Shown in pieces: positions 25,239 through 34,099 of a stretch of DNA of 64,000 bases (position 1 is the stretch's first letter; each line of letters begins with the position of its first letter). Under the pieces are notes generated by a model. It ran no database searches. It was not told the origin of the DNA and was given only the letters and a program-made list of their open reading frames with translations. The stretch lies in assembly GCF_001425755.1 (NCBI RefSeq), contig NZ_LMDH01000001.1, forward strand, positions 2,452,167-2,516,166, written 5' to 3'. The translations under genes and the position numbers were made by a program. The stretch comes from Aeromicrobium sp. Root344 (GTDB lineage Bacteria; Actinomycetota; Actinomycetes; Propionibacteriales; Nocardioidaceae).

Positions 25239-26039
25239 ATGGCCAGGTTCGAGATCCAGGGAGCGCGAGCTCTCGTCACGGGCGCGACCGGAGGCCTTGG
25301 CCAAGCGATCGCCAGGGCGCTGGCGGCAGAAGGCGCAGAGCTCGTGCTCACGGGCCGTCGTCGCGATGTGCTCGATCCTCTCGCGGCCGAGCTCGGTGCC
25401 TCGGCGATCGCGGCCGACCTCTCGGATCTCGATCAGGTCGCCAGGCTCCTCACCGAAGCAGGCGACATCGACGTCCTGGTCGCCAACGCGGCGCTGCCGG
25501 GATCAGGCGACGTCCTCGACTACTCCCACGAGCAGATCCTCCGCAGCCTCACGGTCAACCTCGAGGCGCCGATCCTCATGGCGCGTGACTCGGCCGAGGC
25601 GATGGTCGCCCGGGGGCACGGACACATCGTGATGATCGGGTCGGTGTCCGGCAAGATCGCCTCTGCCGAGGCGGCGATGTACAACGCGACCAAGTTCGGG
25701 CTGCGCGGGTTCTCGCTCGGGTTCCGCCAGGACCTCGCCCGGCACGGCGTCGGGCTCTCGCTCGTCGAGCCCGGATTCGTACGCGACGCCGGGATGTTCG
25801 TCGAGTCCGGCGGCACCCTGCCGAAGGGGCTGCGGACCGTCACCCCGGAGGCCGTGGCGCGCAAGGTCGTCAAGGCGATCCGGCACAACAGCGCCGAGGT
25901 CGTCGTGGCGCCGGTCGAGCTGCGGGCGGGCGCGTCGTTCGGCGCGTCGTTCCCCACGATCTCCGCGACGTTGCAGCGGCTCGGCGGCGGCGAGAAGGTC
26001 TCCAGGTCGATGGTCGAGGGCCAACGCGACAAGCGGTGA
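25239..26039 (+). CDS. Short-chain dehydrogenase/reductase
   Basis: 266 aa, ATG at 25239 behind GAGAGGA. Cofactor loop TGATGGLG, a basic TGRRRD after strand 2 (NADP preference), NAA variant of NNAG, catalytic Ser in GSVSGK, and YNATK. The gene follows the HxlR regulator after 38 bp and may be co-expressed. Substrate unknown. Confidence 0.86.
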   Translation: MARFEIQGARALVTGATGGLGQAIARALAAEGAELVLTGRRRDVLDPLAAELGASAIAADLSDLDQVARLLTEAGDIDVLVANAALPGSGDVLDYSHEQILRSLTVNLEAPILMARDSAEAMVARGHGHIVMIGSVSGKIASAEAAMYNATKFGLRGFSLGFRQDLARHGVGLSLVEPGFVRDAGMFVESGGTLPKGLRTVTPEAVARKVVKAIRHNSAEVVVAPVELRAGASFGASFPTISATLQRLGGGEKVSRSMVEGQRDKR

Positions 26040-26062
26040 CCCACTGCGGCCGAGGTGCCGGG

Positions 26063-26614
26063 TCAGATCACGCCGGCTGCCGACGCCGCTTCCCGATAGG
26101 CCGCGGCGAGCGAGTCCACCGACTCGTGCGCGTTGAGCCCGCTCGGGTTCGGCACGACCCACAGCTGCGCATCGCCGATCGTCTCGTCCTGCCGACCGGC
26201 GCGGGCGGCCTTGCGGCCGAATGCGACGCGGTACGACGTGATGCCGGCGATCGCGACGACACTCGGGCGGTGCTCGGCCACGAACGCCTCGAGGCGCGAG
26301 CGCCCCGCCACCAACTCGGCGGCATCGAGCTCGTCGGCGCGTGCCGAAGCGCGTGCCACGATGTTGGTGATCCCGACGCCACGATCCAGGAGCACGGGTC
26401 TGGCCTCCTGCGGCGTCATGATGTCGGCGGGCAGGATTCCGGCGAGTCGAAGTGCTGGATAGAACCGGTTGCCCGCGCGGGCGAAGTGCAGCCCGGTCGC
26501 GGCGCTCACGAGGCCGGGGTTGATGCCGACGAACAGGAGCCGGAGGTCATCGCCGACCAGGTCCGGAATCGTCCGTCCGGCGTACGAGAGCAGCTCCTCG
26601 CGGGTGTAGCCCAT
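26063..26614 (-). CDS. mug: G/U mismatch-specific DNA glycosylase
   Basis: 183 aa. Family 2 uracil-DNA glycosylase: LFVGINPGLVSAATG carries the GINPG active-site loop with the key Asn, and VVPNPSGLNAHES is the DNA-intercalating motif with the Asn/His. It removes uracil or thymine, and ethenocytosine, opposite G. ATG at 26612-26614. No neighbouring repair genes. Confidence 0.9.
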   Translation of the reverse strand: MGYTREELLSYAGRTIPDLVGDDLRLLFVGINPGLVSAATGLHFARAGNRFYPALRLAGILPADIMTPQEARPVLLDRGVGITNIVARASARADELDAAELVAGRSRLEAFVAEHRPSVVAIAGITSYRVAFGRKAARAGRQDETIGDAQLWVVPNPSGLNAHESVDSLAAAYREAASAAGVI

Positions 26615-26634
26615 CGGGCGAAGCTAGCAGGCGT

Positions 26635-26814
26635 TCATACGTCGTCGTCGAGGTCCGGGACGACGCGCTCGCCGTCAGGGACGATGCCCTGTGCGTCATC
26701 GTCGGGCCACGCGCTCTCGGTCTGGGCGGCTCGATCGCCATCGGGGACGAGGTCGGCCGGATCGCCCGGCTCCTCGGGGATGTCGAGGTCCGGGTCTTCT
26801 GGTGGGACGGTCAT
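26635..26814 (-). CDS. Small acidic proline-rich protein
   Basis: 59 aa, ATG at 26812-26814 behind AGGAGGACTC, a strong ribosome site. Almost every third residue is Asp or Glu, with PEEPGDPADLVPDGD and GIVPDGERVVPDLDD repeats of a VPDG-like unit. It is probably intrinsically disordered. A second small acidic proline-rich gene lies just past the next P450. Function unknown. Confidence 0.55.
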   Translation of the reverse strand: MTVPPEDPDLDIPEEPGDPADLVPDGDRAAQTESAWPDDDAQGIVPDGERVVPDLDDDV

Positions 26815-26918
26815 GAGTCCTCCTGGAGTCGGTCTTGAGCTCGGGCGTACCCGCGGAGCCGGCGGGATAACCCGTCGGCCGGTGCATGTCTCGGGCTCCG
26901 GGGGGAACCATCTGGGGC

Positions 26919-28148
26919 ATGGCAGCCTCGACAGCACTGGCCTCCAGGGCCCTGGCCTTCGGCCCCGACAAGTCGCTTGCGCTGTTGCGCGACGGCTATC
27001 AGTTCTGGCAGAACCTGCGTGACCAGCGAGGCAGTGACGTCGTACGCGCGAGGCTGCTCCACGAGCGGGCCACGTGCATCAGGGGCGGCGACGCGGCGAG
27101 ATTCTTCTACGAGGAGCCGCGACTGGAGCGGTCGTCGGCGCTGCCGGCTCCCATCGTGGGGACGTTGTTCGGTCATGGTGCCGTCCACACGCTCGATGCG
27201 GACCAGCACGTGCACCGCAAGAGCCTGTTCACCGATCTGTTGACGGCCGAGGCCGTGGGCGCGATCGCCGCCGAAGTCGGCCGGCGGTGGGACGAACGCG
27301 CGCCGACGTGGCGAGGCGAGACAGAGCTGTTCGAGGAGGCCAGCGCGATCCTGCTGGGCGCCGTCGGCGCGTGGCTCGGTCTGCCGATCCATGCCGAGGA
27401 CGCAGCGGGCCGAGCGGCGGACATGCTCGCGATGGTGGATGGATTCGGGTCACCCGGCGCGCGACACTGGCGGGGACACCGGGCCCGCGGTCGGACCGAG
27501 CACTGGATGGAGGGGGTGCTCCAGGACATCCGTGACGGGGGATCCCACGAGGCGCCGATCGGGACCGTGGCGCTGTTCCGCGACGGCGGCGGCGAGCTGC
27601 TCCCCGTGCACACGGCTGCCGTCGAGGCCATCAATCTCGTACGCCCGACCGTCGCGATCAGCTGGCTGCTCAGCGGGGTCGCGCTGGCGTTCGACAGCTG
27701 GCCGCACCTGCGCGAGGACCTGGCGTCCGGCACGATCTCGGCGCTCGACCTCGCACAGGAGGTGCGGCGCTGCTATCCGGTCGCTCCGTTCCTGGCGGCC
27801 CGGGCGACCGAGGACCTCGAGTGGTCCGGCGAGCCGATCCCGGCCGGGTCGCTGGTGGTGCTCGACCTGTGGGGCACCGACCACGATCCGCGCATCTGGC
27901 CGGACCCGTTCAGGTTCGATCCCACGCGGTTCCAGCAGACTCCGGTCACGCCGTTCAACCTCGTGCCGCAGGGTGGTGGTGACCGCAACCGTGGACATCG
28001 TTGCCCGGGCGAGGACGTCACGCTCGCCGTCCTGATAACGCTGATCCCGCGCGTCGCCGGGCTCTCGTACGCCGTGGTGGGCGAGCGACCGGGGCTGCGT
28101 CGCATGCCCCCGAGGCCCACGTGCCGCATCGATGTCCGGTCGGCGTAG
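26919..28148 (+). CDS. CYP152-type P450 peroxygenase with OleT-like active site
   Basis: 409 aa. Hydrogen-peroxide-using P450 for fatty acids. The hallmark RPTVAIS (R242-P243) replaces the usual I-helix acid/alcohol pair and holds the fatty-acid carboxylate, and the heme loop is QGGGDRNRGHRCPGE (C362). The distal residues line up with OleT from Jeotgalicoccus: F84 (F79), H90 (H85) and R242 (R245). In OleT these support decarboxylation to a terminal alkene, while hydroxylating P450BSbeta has Gln for the histidine. I prefer the ATG at 26919 by family length; 26886 is an alternative. Confidence 0.88.
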   Translation: MAASTALASRALAFGPDKSLALLRDGYQFWQNLRDQRGSDVVRARLLHERATCIRGGDAARFFYEEPRLERSSALPAPIVGTLFGHGAVHTLDADQHVHRKSLFTDLLTAEAVGAIAAEVGRRWDERAPTWRGETELFEEASAILLGAVGAWLGLPIHAEDAAGRAADMLAMVDGFGSPGARHWRGHRARGRTEHWMEGVLQDIRDGGSHEAPIGTVALFRDGGGELLPVHTAAVEAINLVRPTVAISWLLSGVALAFDSWPHLREDLASGTISALDLAQEVRRCYPVAPFLAARATEDLEWSGEPIPAGSLVVLDLWGTDHDPRIWPDPFRFDPTRFQQTPVTPFNLVPQGGGDRNRGHRCPGEDVTLAVLITLIPRVAGLSYAVVGERPGLRRMPPRPTCRIDVRSA

Positions 28149-28194
28149 GGCGACCTCGTTGCGGGTACGCGAAGAGCGAGGAGAGGAGAGCTCC

Positions 28195-28356
28195 ATGACC
28201 ACGATTCCCGACGACCCGGTCTCGACGCCTCCGGACGGCGAGCCGAGCCTCGATCCCGGCGCCCCGGCGCCGGCGGAGCCGGACGGCGAGCCCGATCCCG
28301 GCTCCGAGCCGTTCACGCATCCCGCGACCGGCCCCGAGACCAGTCCCCAGCGCTAG
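28195..28356 (+). CDS. Small proline-rich acidic protein
   Basis: 53 aa, ATG at 28195 after GAGGAGAGGAGAG. Composition is mostly Pro, Asp, Glu, Gly and Ser with PDGEPSLDPG and PDGEPDPGSEP repeats; probably disordered. It resembles the 59-aa protein on the other side of the P450 gene in style but not in clear alignment. Function unknown. Confidence 0.5.
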   Translation: MTTIPDDPVSTPPDGEPSLDPGAPAPAEPDGEPDPGSEPFTHPATGPETSPQR

Positions 28357-28387
28357 GCTTGGCGGACCAGCCCGAGAGGACCCCGCG

Positions 28388-28543
28388 ATGCCCTACGTCA
28401 TCGGTGCGCTCGCCGTCGGCTTCCTCGCGCTACTGATCGTCGGCGCGCTGACCGGCCGGGTGCGGATGTCGGCCTGCTGCACCGTCGCCGACCCGAGGCG
28501 CGACCTGCGCATGCGTGGCGCGTACGAGACCTCAGACGAGTGA
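28388..28543 (+). CDS. Very small single-TM protein
   Basis: 51 aa, ATG at 28388 with GAGAGGA upstream. One hydrophobic helix (residues 3-22, YVIGALAVGFLALLIVGALT) is followed by a cytoplasmic tail with a CC pair (SACCTVADPRRDLRMRG). This SACC...DPRRDLRMR layout looks conserved and not random. It overlaps the end of the LysR gene by 12 bases in convergent orientation. Function unknown. Confidence 0.6.
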   Translation: MPYVIGALAVGFLALLIVGALTGRVRMSACCTVADPRRDLRMRGAYETSDE

Positions 28544-29392
28544 TGTCAGTACGTCGAGGAGGGCGGCCGTCGGTGGCGGGTCAGGCGGCTCGCCATACGT
28601 CGCTGCGTAGACGTGCCGCGGCGCGCCCGGCACCTCGTACGCGTTGACGTCGGGGTTGCGGTGCCCGCGGAGGGCCAGTCCGGGGATCGTCGCGACCCCC
28701 ATGCCGGAGGCGACGAGCGCTTGGATGCCGACCATGTCGTCGGTCGTGAAGGCGACCTCGGGCTCGAACCCCTCGCGGTTGCACAGCTCGACCAGGTGGG
28801 CCCGGCACCGGACACAACCGGCGACCCAGCGGCCGTCCCGGTGCTGGGCGACGGTGTCGCGATGGTCGGTCGTCAGGAGGTACGTCGGATCGTCCAGCAG
28901 GTGCATCAGCCGGATGCCAGGAGGATCGGGCTCGGTCTCGTCGTAGCGGAACACCACGGCGACATCGACCTCTCCGGCACGCAGCATCGCCATCGCCTCG
29001 GGCGGGTGGGTGTCGACGAGGTCGAGCCGCAGGCCCGGATGGCGTGTCGCCAGCTCGGCGGACGCCTCGGGCATCAGCGCGACGAGTGCCGACCCGAACA
29101 CCGCGACCCGGACCCGGCCGGCGCTGAGGCCGACGTGGGCCTCGAGCTCGGCCGACGCCGACTCCACCCGGCCGAGGATCTCGGTGGCCCGCTCGGCCAG
29201 GACGAGTCCGGCCTCCGTCAGCTTGATGCCGCGGCCCGCCCGCTGGAACAGCTGCGCTCCGGTCTCGGCCTCCAGGCGCGCGAGGTGATGGCTGACCGAA
29301 GGCTGCGAGTAGTGCAGCTCGGCGGCGGCCGCCGTCACGGAGCCGTGCCGAGCCACCGCAGCGAGGACGCGGAGGCGGTTGAGGTCGAGCAT
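28532..29392 (-). CDS. LysR-family transcriptional regulator
   Basis: 286 aa, ATG at 29390-29392. N-terminal winged helix DLNRLRVLAAVARHGSVTAAAAELHYSQPSVSHHLARLE, then a periplasmic-binding-protein-like effector domain. It is divergent from a cysteine-dioxygenase-like gene, and the 74-bp gap contains ATCGATG within a T-N11-A-like context. Likely regulates that gene in response to a sulfur compound; the effector is inference. Confidence 0.87.
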   Translation of the reverse strand: MLDLNRLRVLAAVARHGSVTAAAAELHYSQPSVSHHLARLEAETGAQLFQRAGRGIKLTEAGLVLAERATEILGRVESASAELEAHVGLSAGRVRVAVFGSALVALMPEASAELATRHPGLRLDLVDTHPPEAMAMLRAGEVDVAVVFRYDETEPDPPGIRLMHLLDDPTYLLTTDHRDTVAQHRDGRWVAGCVRCRAHLVELCNREGFEPEVAFTTDDMVGIQALVASGMGVATIPGLALRGHRNPDVNAYEVPGAPRHVYAATYGEPPDPPPTAALLDVLTSLV

Positions 29393-29466
29393 TCATCAAC
29401 TCTATCGATGTTTTCGCAGCGGAATTGGCATTGGACGTGATGAATCAGCGGCCGCATCCTGAAGTC

Positions 29467-30003
29467 ATGAACGCCACGACATACCCGACACAGCCGGCCC
29501 GGGTGGGCCTGCCCGAGCTCCTGGACGGCATCCGGGACCAGACCAGCCGGGGCCTCGACCCCCGGCGTACGGCGCTGGCGGTGGCCGACGTCCTGCGGGA
29601 GCACACGCCCGGCGTCGAGCTGCTCACCGCCCGGGAGCGCCTCGGCGACCCGGACGAGCTGGTCAGCCACGTGCTGCACACCGAGTCGGCATTCTCCGTC
29701 AAGGCTGTCGTGTGGCAGCCGGGTCAGCTCACCGCGATCCACGACCACCTCGCCTGGTGTGCGTTCGTCGTGCTGCAGGGTGTCGAGTACGAGACGCTCT
29801 ACCGCGACCACGGTGACCACCTCACGGAGATCGGGCGGGCGGCGAACGGTCCCGGTGAGGCCAGCGGTTTCGCGCCTCCCGGCGACATCCACCGCGTGCA
29901 CAACACCGGCGACGTCACGGCGATCTCGCTGCACGTCTACGGTGCCGACCTGGGCGCCGACGGCGCGAGCGTGCGGCGGGAGTACGACCTGCCGGTGCGC
30001 TGA
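29467..30003 (+). CDS. Cysteine dioxygenase-like cupin
   Basis: 178 aa. Iron cupin: WQPGQLTAIHDHLAWCAFVVLQG provides the HxH pair (AIHDH) and PPGDIHRVHN the third histidine; the CDO family oxidises cysteine or related thiols to sulfinic acids. The start at 29467 follows a weak GAAG; an alternative ATG is at 29440. The divergent LysR gene supports a regulated thiol-catabolic role. 3-mercaptopropionate or another thiol could be the real substrate. Confidence 0.82.
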   Translation: MNATTYPTQPARVGLPELLDGIRDQTSRGLDPRRTALAVADVLREHTPGVELLTARERLGDPDELVSHVLHTESAFSVKAVVWQPGQLTAIHDHLAWCAFVVLQGVEYETLYRDHGDHLTEIGRAANGPGEASGFAPPGDIHRVHNTGDVTAISLHVYGADLGADGASVRREYDLPVR

Positions 30004-30076
30004 CCAGCCCGTACGTCCCTGACAACCTGCACAGGATCTTCACGAGTCGACCCCGATTCCCGGCCAGCAGCGCTCC

Positions 30077-30082
30077 TACGCT
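30077..30082 (+). promoter_or_regulatory. -10 element of a leaderless two-component operon
   Basis: TACGCT ends 6 bases before the ATG of the OmpR-type regulator, with no Shine-Dalgarno in between, fitting a leaderless mRNA. Confidence 0.5.
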
Positions 30083-30088
30083 GAAGGC

Positions 30089-30778
30089 ATGACCGCACCC
30101 CGCCGCATCCTCGTCGTCGAGGACGAGCCCATCATCAACGGAGCGGTCACCGACCGACTGGTCGCGGAGGGCTACGACGTCGTCCGTGCGTGGGACGGGC
30201 CCGGTGCGGTCGAGGCGTTCGGCACCCACGAGCCGGACCTCGTGGTGCTCGACGTCATGCTGCCGGGGTTCGACGGGCACGAGGTCTGCCGGCGCATCCA
30301 AGCCGTGCGGCCCGTGCCGGTGCTGATGCTGACCGCCCGCGACGACGAGGCCGACATCCTCGTCGGGCTGGCGGTCGGCGCCGACGACTACGTCACCAAG
30401 CCGTTCCGGATGCGGGAGCTCGTGGCACGGGTCGCTGCGCTGCTGCGCCGCGTCGATCGCGCCGTCGAGCTCGCGGGCGAGGGTCTCGCTGATCTCGGCG
30501 ACCTGCGCGTCGACCCGGGCGCCCGACGCGTCTGGGTCGGCGACGACGAGGTCCACCTGACGCCCACGGAGTTCGACCTGCTGCTGTGCCTCGCCGCCAG
30601 TCCCGGCGTCGTGCTGACCCGCGAGCACCTGCTCGCCGAGGTGTGGGGCTGGTCCGACGCCTCTGGCACGCGTACGGTCGACAGCCATGTCAAGGCGTTG
30701 CGCGCCAAGATCGGTGCCGAACGCGTCCGCACGGTGCACGGCGTCGGCTACGCGCTCGAGCCCGGGACCGATCGATGA
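30089..30778 (+). CDS. OmpR-family response regulator
   Basis: 229 aa. Receiver domain with E11-D12, phospho-acceptor D55 in VVLDVMLPG, T82 and K104 in VTKPF; then a winged-helix output domain with VHLTPTEFDLLLCLA, REHLLAEVWG and VDSHVKALRAKIG. Translationally coupled to the kinase gene by an ATGA overlap. Confidence 0.92.
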   Translation: MTAPRRILVVEDEPIINGAVTDRLVAEGYDVVRAWDGPGAVEAFGTHEPDLVVLDVMLPGFDGHEVCRRIQAVRPVPVLMLTARDDEADILVGLAVGADDYVTKPFRMRELVARVAALLRRVDRAVELAGEGLADLGDLRVDPGARRVWVGDDEVHLTPTEFDLLLCLAASPGVVLTREHLLAEVWGWSDASGTRTVDSHVKALRAKIGAERVRTVHGVGYALEPGTDR

Positions 30779-33318
30779 GCACACGTCCGCTCGACCAGGT
30801 CCGGTCGGTCAAGGTCAAGCTCGGTCTCCTGGTCGCCGCGAGCGTGACCGTCGCCTCGATCGTGGGGACGATCGGCTCGGCCGGAGGGGTGCCGATCTGG
30901 CTCAGCATCCCCGTCACGATCGCCCTCGCGCTCGCCGTCACCCAGCTCCTCGCCGTCGGGATGACCTCGCCGCTGCGCGAGATGACCGTCGCAGCGAGGC
31001 GCATGGCGACGGGGGACCACTCGGTGCGCGTCGCTGCGACGTCACGGGACGAGGTCGGCGAGCTGGCGCGGGCCTTCAACCGGATGACGGAGGAGCTCGC
31101 GGGTGTCGACCGGCAACGCCGTGAGCTGGTCGCCAACGTCAGCCACGAGCTCCGCACGCCGCTGACCGCGCTCTGCGCACTGCTCGAGAACCTCGCCGAT
31201 GGCGTCGCCGACCCGGATCCCGAGACGCTGCGCGCCGCTCTCGACCAGGGCGAGCGGATGACCGCGCTCGTCACCGACCTGCTCGACCTGTCACGCGTCG
31301 ACGCGGGCAAGGCGCCCCTGGACCTGCAAGACGTCGCCGTGGCGCCGCTGCTGCAGGGCGCCGTCGCGGAGCTGCGCATCAGCGGCCGCGACGTGACGTA
31401 CGTCGTGGAGGTCAGCCCGCCCGACCTCGTGGCGCAGGGTGACCCGGCGCGGCTGCGGCAGCTCGTCGCCAACCTGCTCGACAACGCCTCGCGGCACAGC
31501 CCGCCCGGCGGGACCGTGACCGTCCGCGCTGATGTCTTCGGCGACCACTGGCACCTCGTCGTCGCCGACCAGGGCCCCGGTGTCGCCCCGGCGCACCGCG
31601 ATCGCGCCTTCGAGAGGTTCGGCACGCTGTCGGACGTCGACGGGGGCGGCGGGACCGGTCTGGGCCTGGCGATCGCCCGCTGGGTCACCGACCTGCACGG
31701 CGGGTCGATCGGTTTTGCCAACCCGGAGCCCGGTGAGTCGGGGGCACGCGTCCTGGCCGACCTCCCGCTCAACCCCACCCCCACCCGTACGAAGGAGAGC
31801 CCGATGACCGAGTCGACCGCTGCACCGACGACGGCCCCGCTGCCGTCGTACGAGCCGCTTCCCTCACTGACGGACAGCACGTTCGGCGCCTTCTGGCCCG
31901 ACGACGGCGTGCCCGGCGACGTACGGGTGCTGCTCGGCGCGCTCGGGGTCGGCGTGCTCGCGGGAGCCGTCATCCCGTTCCGCGATCACGGGCTCGGCGT
32001 CTTCCTGGTCCTGCTCGCCGCTGGTGCGCTGCTGCTGGGCACGAGCCGCCACCGGCGCGACCCGTTCACCCTGACCTGCGCCGGGCTCTGCGGATTGCTG
32101 TCGATCGTCGTGCTGCTCCGGGACGCGGAGTGGATCGTCATGCTGTGCCTGCTCGCCGGGGCGGGCCTCTGCCTCATCGGCCTGGTGCGTGGCCGCAACG
32201 TCCTGTCGTTCGTGCTCGCCGGGATCGCGTGGCCGCTCGCCGGCCTGCGTGGCATGCCGTGGCTGGGGCGTACGCTCCGGCGGATCACCGGCATGGGTGG
32301 CGGCGCGGCCCTGGTACGCACGGCGGTGCTCTCGATCGTCGGCGTCACGGTATTCGCCCTGCTCTTCGCCTCGGCCGACGCCTTGTTCGCCGAGTGGGTC
32401 GGCGCCGTGGTGCCCAACGTCGGTTCGGCCGAGTTCGCGCTGCGCGCCTTCGTCGCGTTCTTCGTCGGCGGGGTCGTGCTCGCCGGGGCGTACCTCGGGC
32501 TCAACCCGCCCGAGGTCAACCGCGCCGAGCGGGCACCCCGCCCGGTGGCGCATCGCTTCGAGTGGCTCGCACCGGTGCTGGTCGTCGATGCGGTGTTCGC
32601 GGTGTTCCTCGTCGCCCAGGCCGCGGTGATCTTCGGCGGTCACGACTACCTCAGGCGTACGACCGGGCTGACCTATGCGGAGTACGTCCACCAGGGCTTC
32701 GGGCAGCTCACCGTCGCCACCGCGCTCACGCTCCTCGTCGTCTGGGCGGCGTCGCGCAAGGCGCCGCGGGAGACGCCGTCGGACCGGGCGTGGATCCGTG
32801 GTTCGCTCGGCGTGCTCTGCGTGTTGACGCTGGTCGTGGTGGCGTCGGCGCTCTATCGGATGCACGTCTATCAGGAGGCGTACGGGTTCACCGGGTTGCG
32901 GCTCCTCGTCGATGTCTTCGAGGGCTGGCTCGGCGTCCTCGTGCTTGGCACGCTCGCCGGCGGCGTGGCCCTGCGGGCGGTGTGGCTGCCGCGGTTCGCA
33001 CTGTTCAGCGGTGTCGCGCTGCTGCTCGGCCTCGCCGCGATCAACCCCGACGCGTGGGTCGCGCGGCACAACATCGATCGCTACGAGACCAGCGGCAAGG
33101 TCGACTGGACGTACCTCCGATCGCTGTCCGACGACGCGCTCCCCGTGCTGGCGACGCTGCCGCCGGACCTCGTCGAGTGTGCGGTGTCGCTCGACGGTCG
33201 TACGCACGACGACTGGCTCGAGTGGAACCTCGGCCGCTCCCGGGCCCGCTCCGCGATCGCCGATCACGCGGGGGAGTGGCGCCAGGACCCGGTCTGCCCC
33301 GGCCAGACCAACAACTGA
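30775..33318 (+). CDS. Histidine kinase fused to a DUF4173-type membrane protein
   Basis: 847 aa. Residues 1-343 are a complete kinase: two membrane helices (12-30, 42-62), HAMP (65-115), HisKA with VSHELRTPL (H124), HATPase with N-box LVANLLDNASRH and G-box GGTGLGLAIARW. Residues 344-847 are a ten-or-more-helix membrane protein of DUF4153/DUF4173 type, normally a separate gene. The two are in one uninterrupted frame, but an AAGGAG lies 7 bases before an in-frame ATG at 31804-31806, exactly at the junction, so the second part may also be made alone. Function of the membrane part is unknown. Confidence 0.82.
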   Translation: MSTRPLDQVRSVKVKLGLLVAASVTVASIVGTIGSAGGVPIWLSIPVTIALALAVTQLLAVGMTSPLREMTVAARRMATGDHSVRVAATSRDEVGELARAFNRMTEELAGVDRQRRELVANVSHELRTPLTALCALLENLADGVADPDPETLRAALDQGERMTALVTDLLDLSRVDAGKAPLDLQDVAVAPLLQGAVAELRISGRDVTYVVEVSPPDLVAQGDPARLRQLVANLLDNASRHSPPGGTVTVRADVFGDHWHLVVADQGPGVAPAHRDRAFERFGTLSDVDGGGGTGLGLAIARWVTDLHGGSIGFANPEPGESGARVLADLPLNPTPTRTKESPMTESTAAPTTAPLPSYEPLPSLTDSTFGAFWPDDGVPGDVRVLLGALGVGVLAGAVIPFRDHGLGVFLVLLAAGALLLGTSRHRRDPFTLTCAGLCGLLSIVVLLRDAEWIVMLCLLAGAGLCLIGLVRGRNVLSFVLAGIAWPLAGLRGMPWLGRTLRRITGMGGGAALVRTAVLSIVGVTVFALLFASADALFAEWVGAVVPNVGSAEFALRAFVAFFVGGVVLAGAYLGLNPPEVNRAERAPRPVAHRFEWLAPVLVVDAVFAVFLVAQAAVIFGGHDYLRRTTGLTYAEYVHQGFGQLTVATALTLLVVWAASRKAPRETPSDRAWIRGSLGVLCVLTLVVVASALYRMHVYQEAYGFTGLRLLVDVFEGWLGVLVLGTLAGGVALRAVWLPRFALFSGVALLLGLAAINPDAWVARHNIDRYETSGKVDWTYLRSLSDDALPVLATLPPDLVECAVSLDGRTHDDWLEWNLGRSRARSAIADHAGEWRQDPVCPGQTNN

Positions 33319-33920
33319 TGCGACTGCTGGAGTGGTCACCGCGTCAGTCTCGGCCACGTTGTTGGGCGGCGGCGTTCGGAATCGCGGCGGTGGTTCTCGG
33401 CGGATGCGCGGTGGTGCTCTCGGGGCTTGCTCCCGACAACACGATCCTGATGCTGGGCCCGTTCCAGTCGGGCAAGGTGATGGTGCTCCTCGTCGCCTCG
33501 GCATTCCTTGCTCTTGGTCTGGCCGTTGTCATGCCGGTGACGATCCTGTGCCTGCGACGCGGGAAGTGGTGGGGTGACCTCCTCGCCGTGGCGTTGTGGA
33601 TTCCTGCCCTACCGTGCGCGGGCATCGCCTTGCTGGTCACGAGCCTTGCGTATGGCGCCGAGCCTGACACGCACAGATTCACCGTCGAAGGCCGTGAGTA
33701 CCTGCTGACGTCGAACCTCGGGTTCCTCATGGCGACCGACCAGACCTATCTGGACCTGTACGAGAAGCAGGGTCGTCTCTATCGCCGCACCGGTCGGAAT
33801 CTGGAAACTGCGGACACCGGCGCCTTCGACCGCGAAGGATTCACCATCGATGGACGAGGGGAGGCGTCGCTGGTCTATCGGGGAAGCTCCGGCGAGATGG
33901 AGCGGGTCACTCTCCCGTAG
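33318..33920 (+). CDS. Membrane protein, unknown
   Basis: 200 aa, ATG overlapping the previous stop (TGATG). Three hydrophobic segments (about 14-38, 52-76 and 85-108) are followed by an ~85-residue extracytoplasmic domain beginning AEPDTHRFTVEGREYLLTSN and ending GEMERVTLP. The tight coupling suggests it works with the kinase-DUF4173 protein. No family recognised. Confidence 0.65.
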   Translation: MRLLEWSPRQSRPRCWAAAFGIAAVVLGGCAVVLSGLAPDNTILMLGPFQSGKVMVLLVASAFLALGLAVVMPVTILCLRRGKWWGDLLAVALWIPALPCAGIALLVTSLAYGAEPDTHRFTVEGREYLLTSNLGFLMATDQTYLDLYEKQGRLYRRTGRNLETADTGAFDREGFTIDGRGEASLVYRGSSGEMERVTLP

Positions 33921-34099
33921 GCGACTTCTGACCAGCAACGGAGACGGGGTGTTCGCCGAGCAAAGTTGTCCGTGGGGCATGACGTATCGCCGATTCGCTG
34001 CTTTCATGGAGGTGGGAAGGAGCGCGGGCGACACCCTGGCCAGCGAATGGCGGCCAAGGAAGCCCGTGACCTTTTCGGGGCAACCGAGCAGGGGACGGC

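Noticed and set aside
21468-30003. Biosynthetic gene cluster (two P450s, SDRs, regulators)
   Set aside because: No PKS, NRPS, terpene or RiPP core enzyme is present, and the genes are in separate, differently regulated units.
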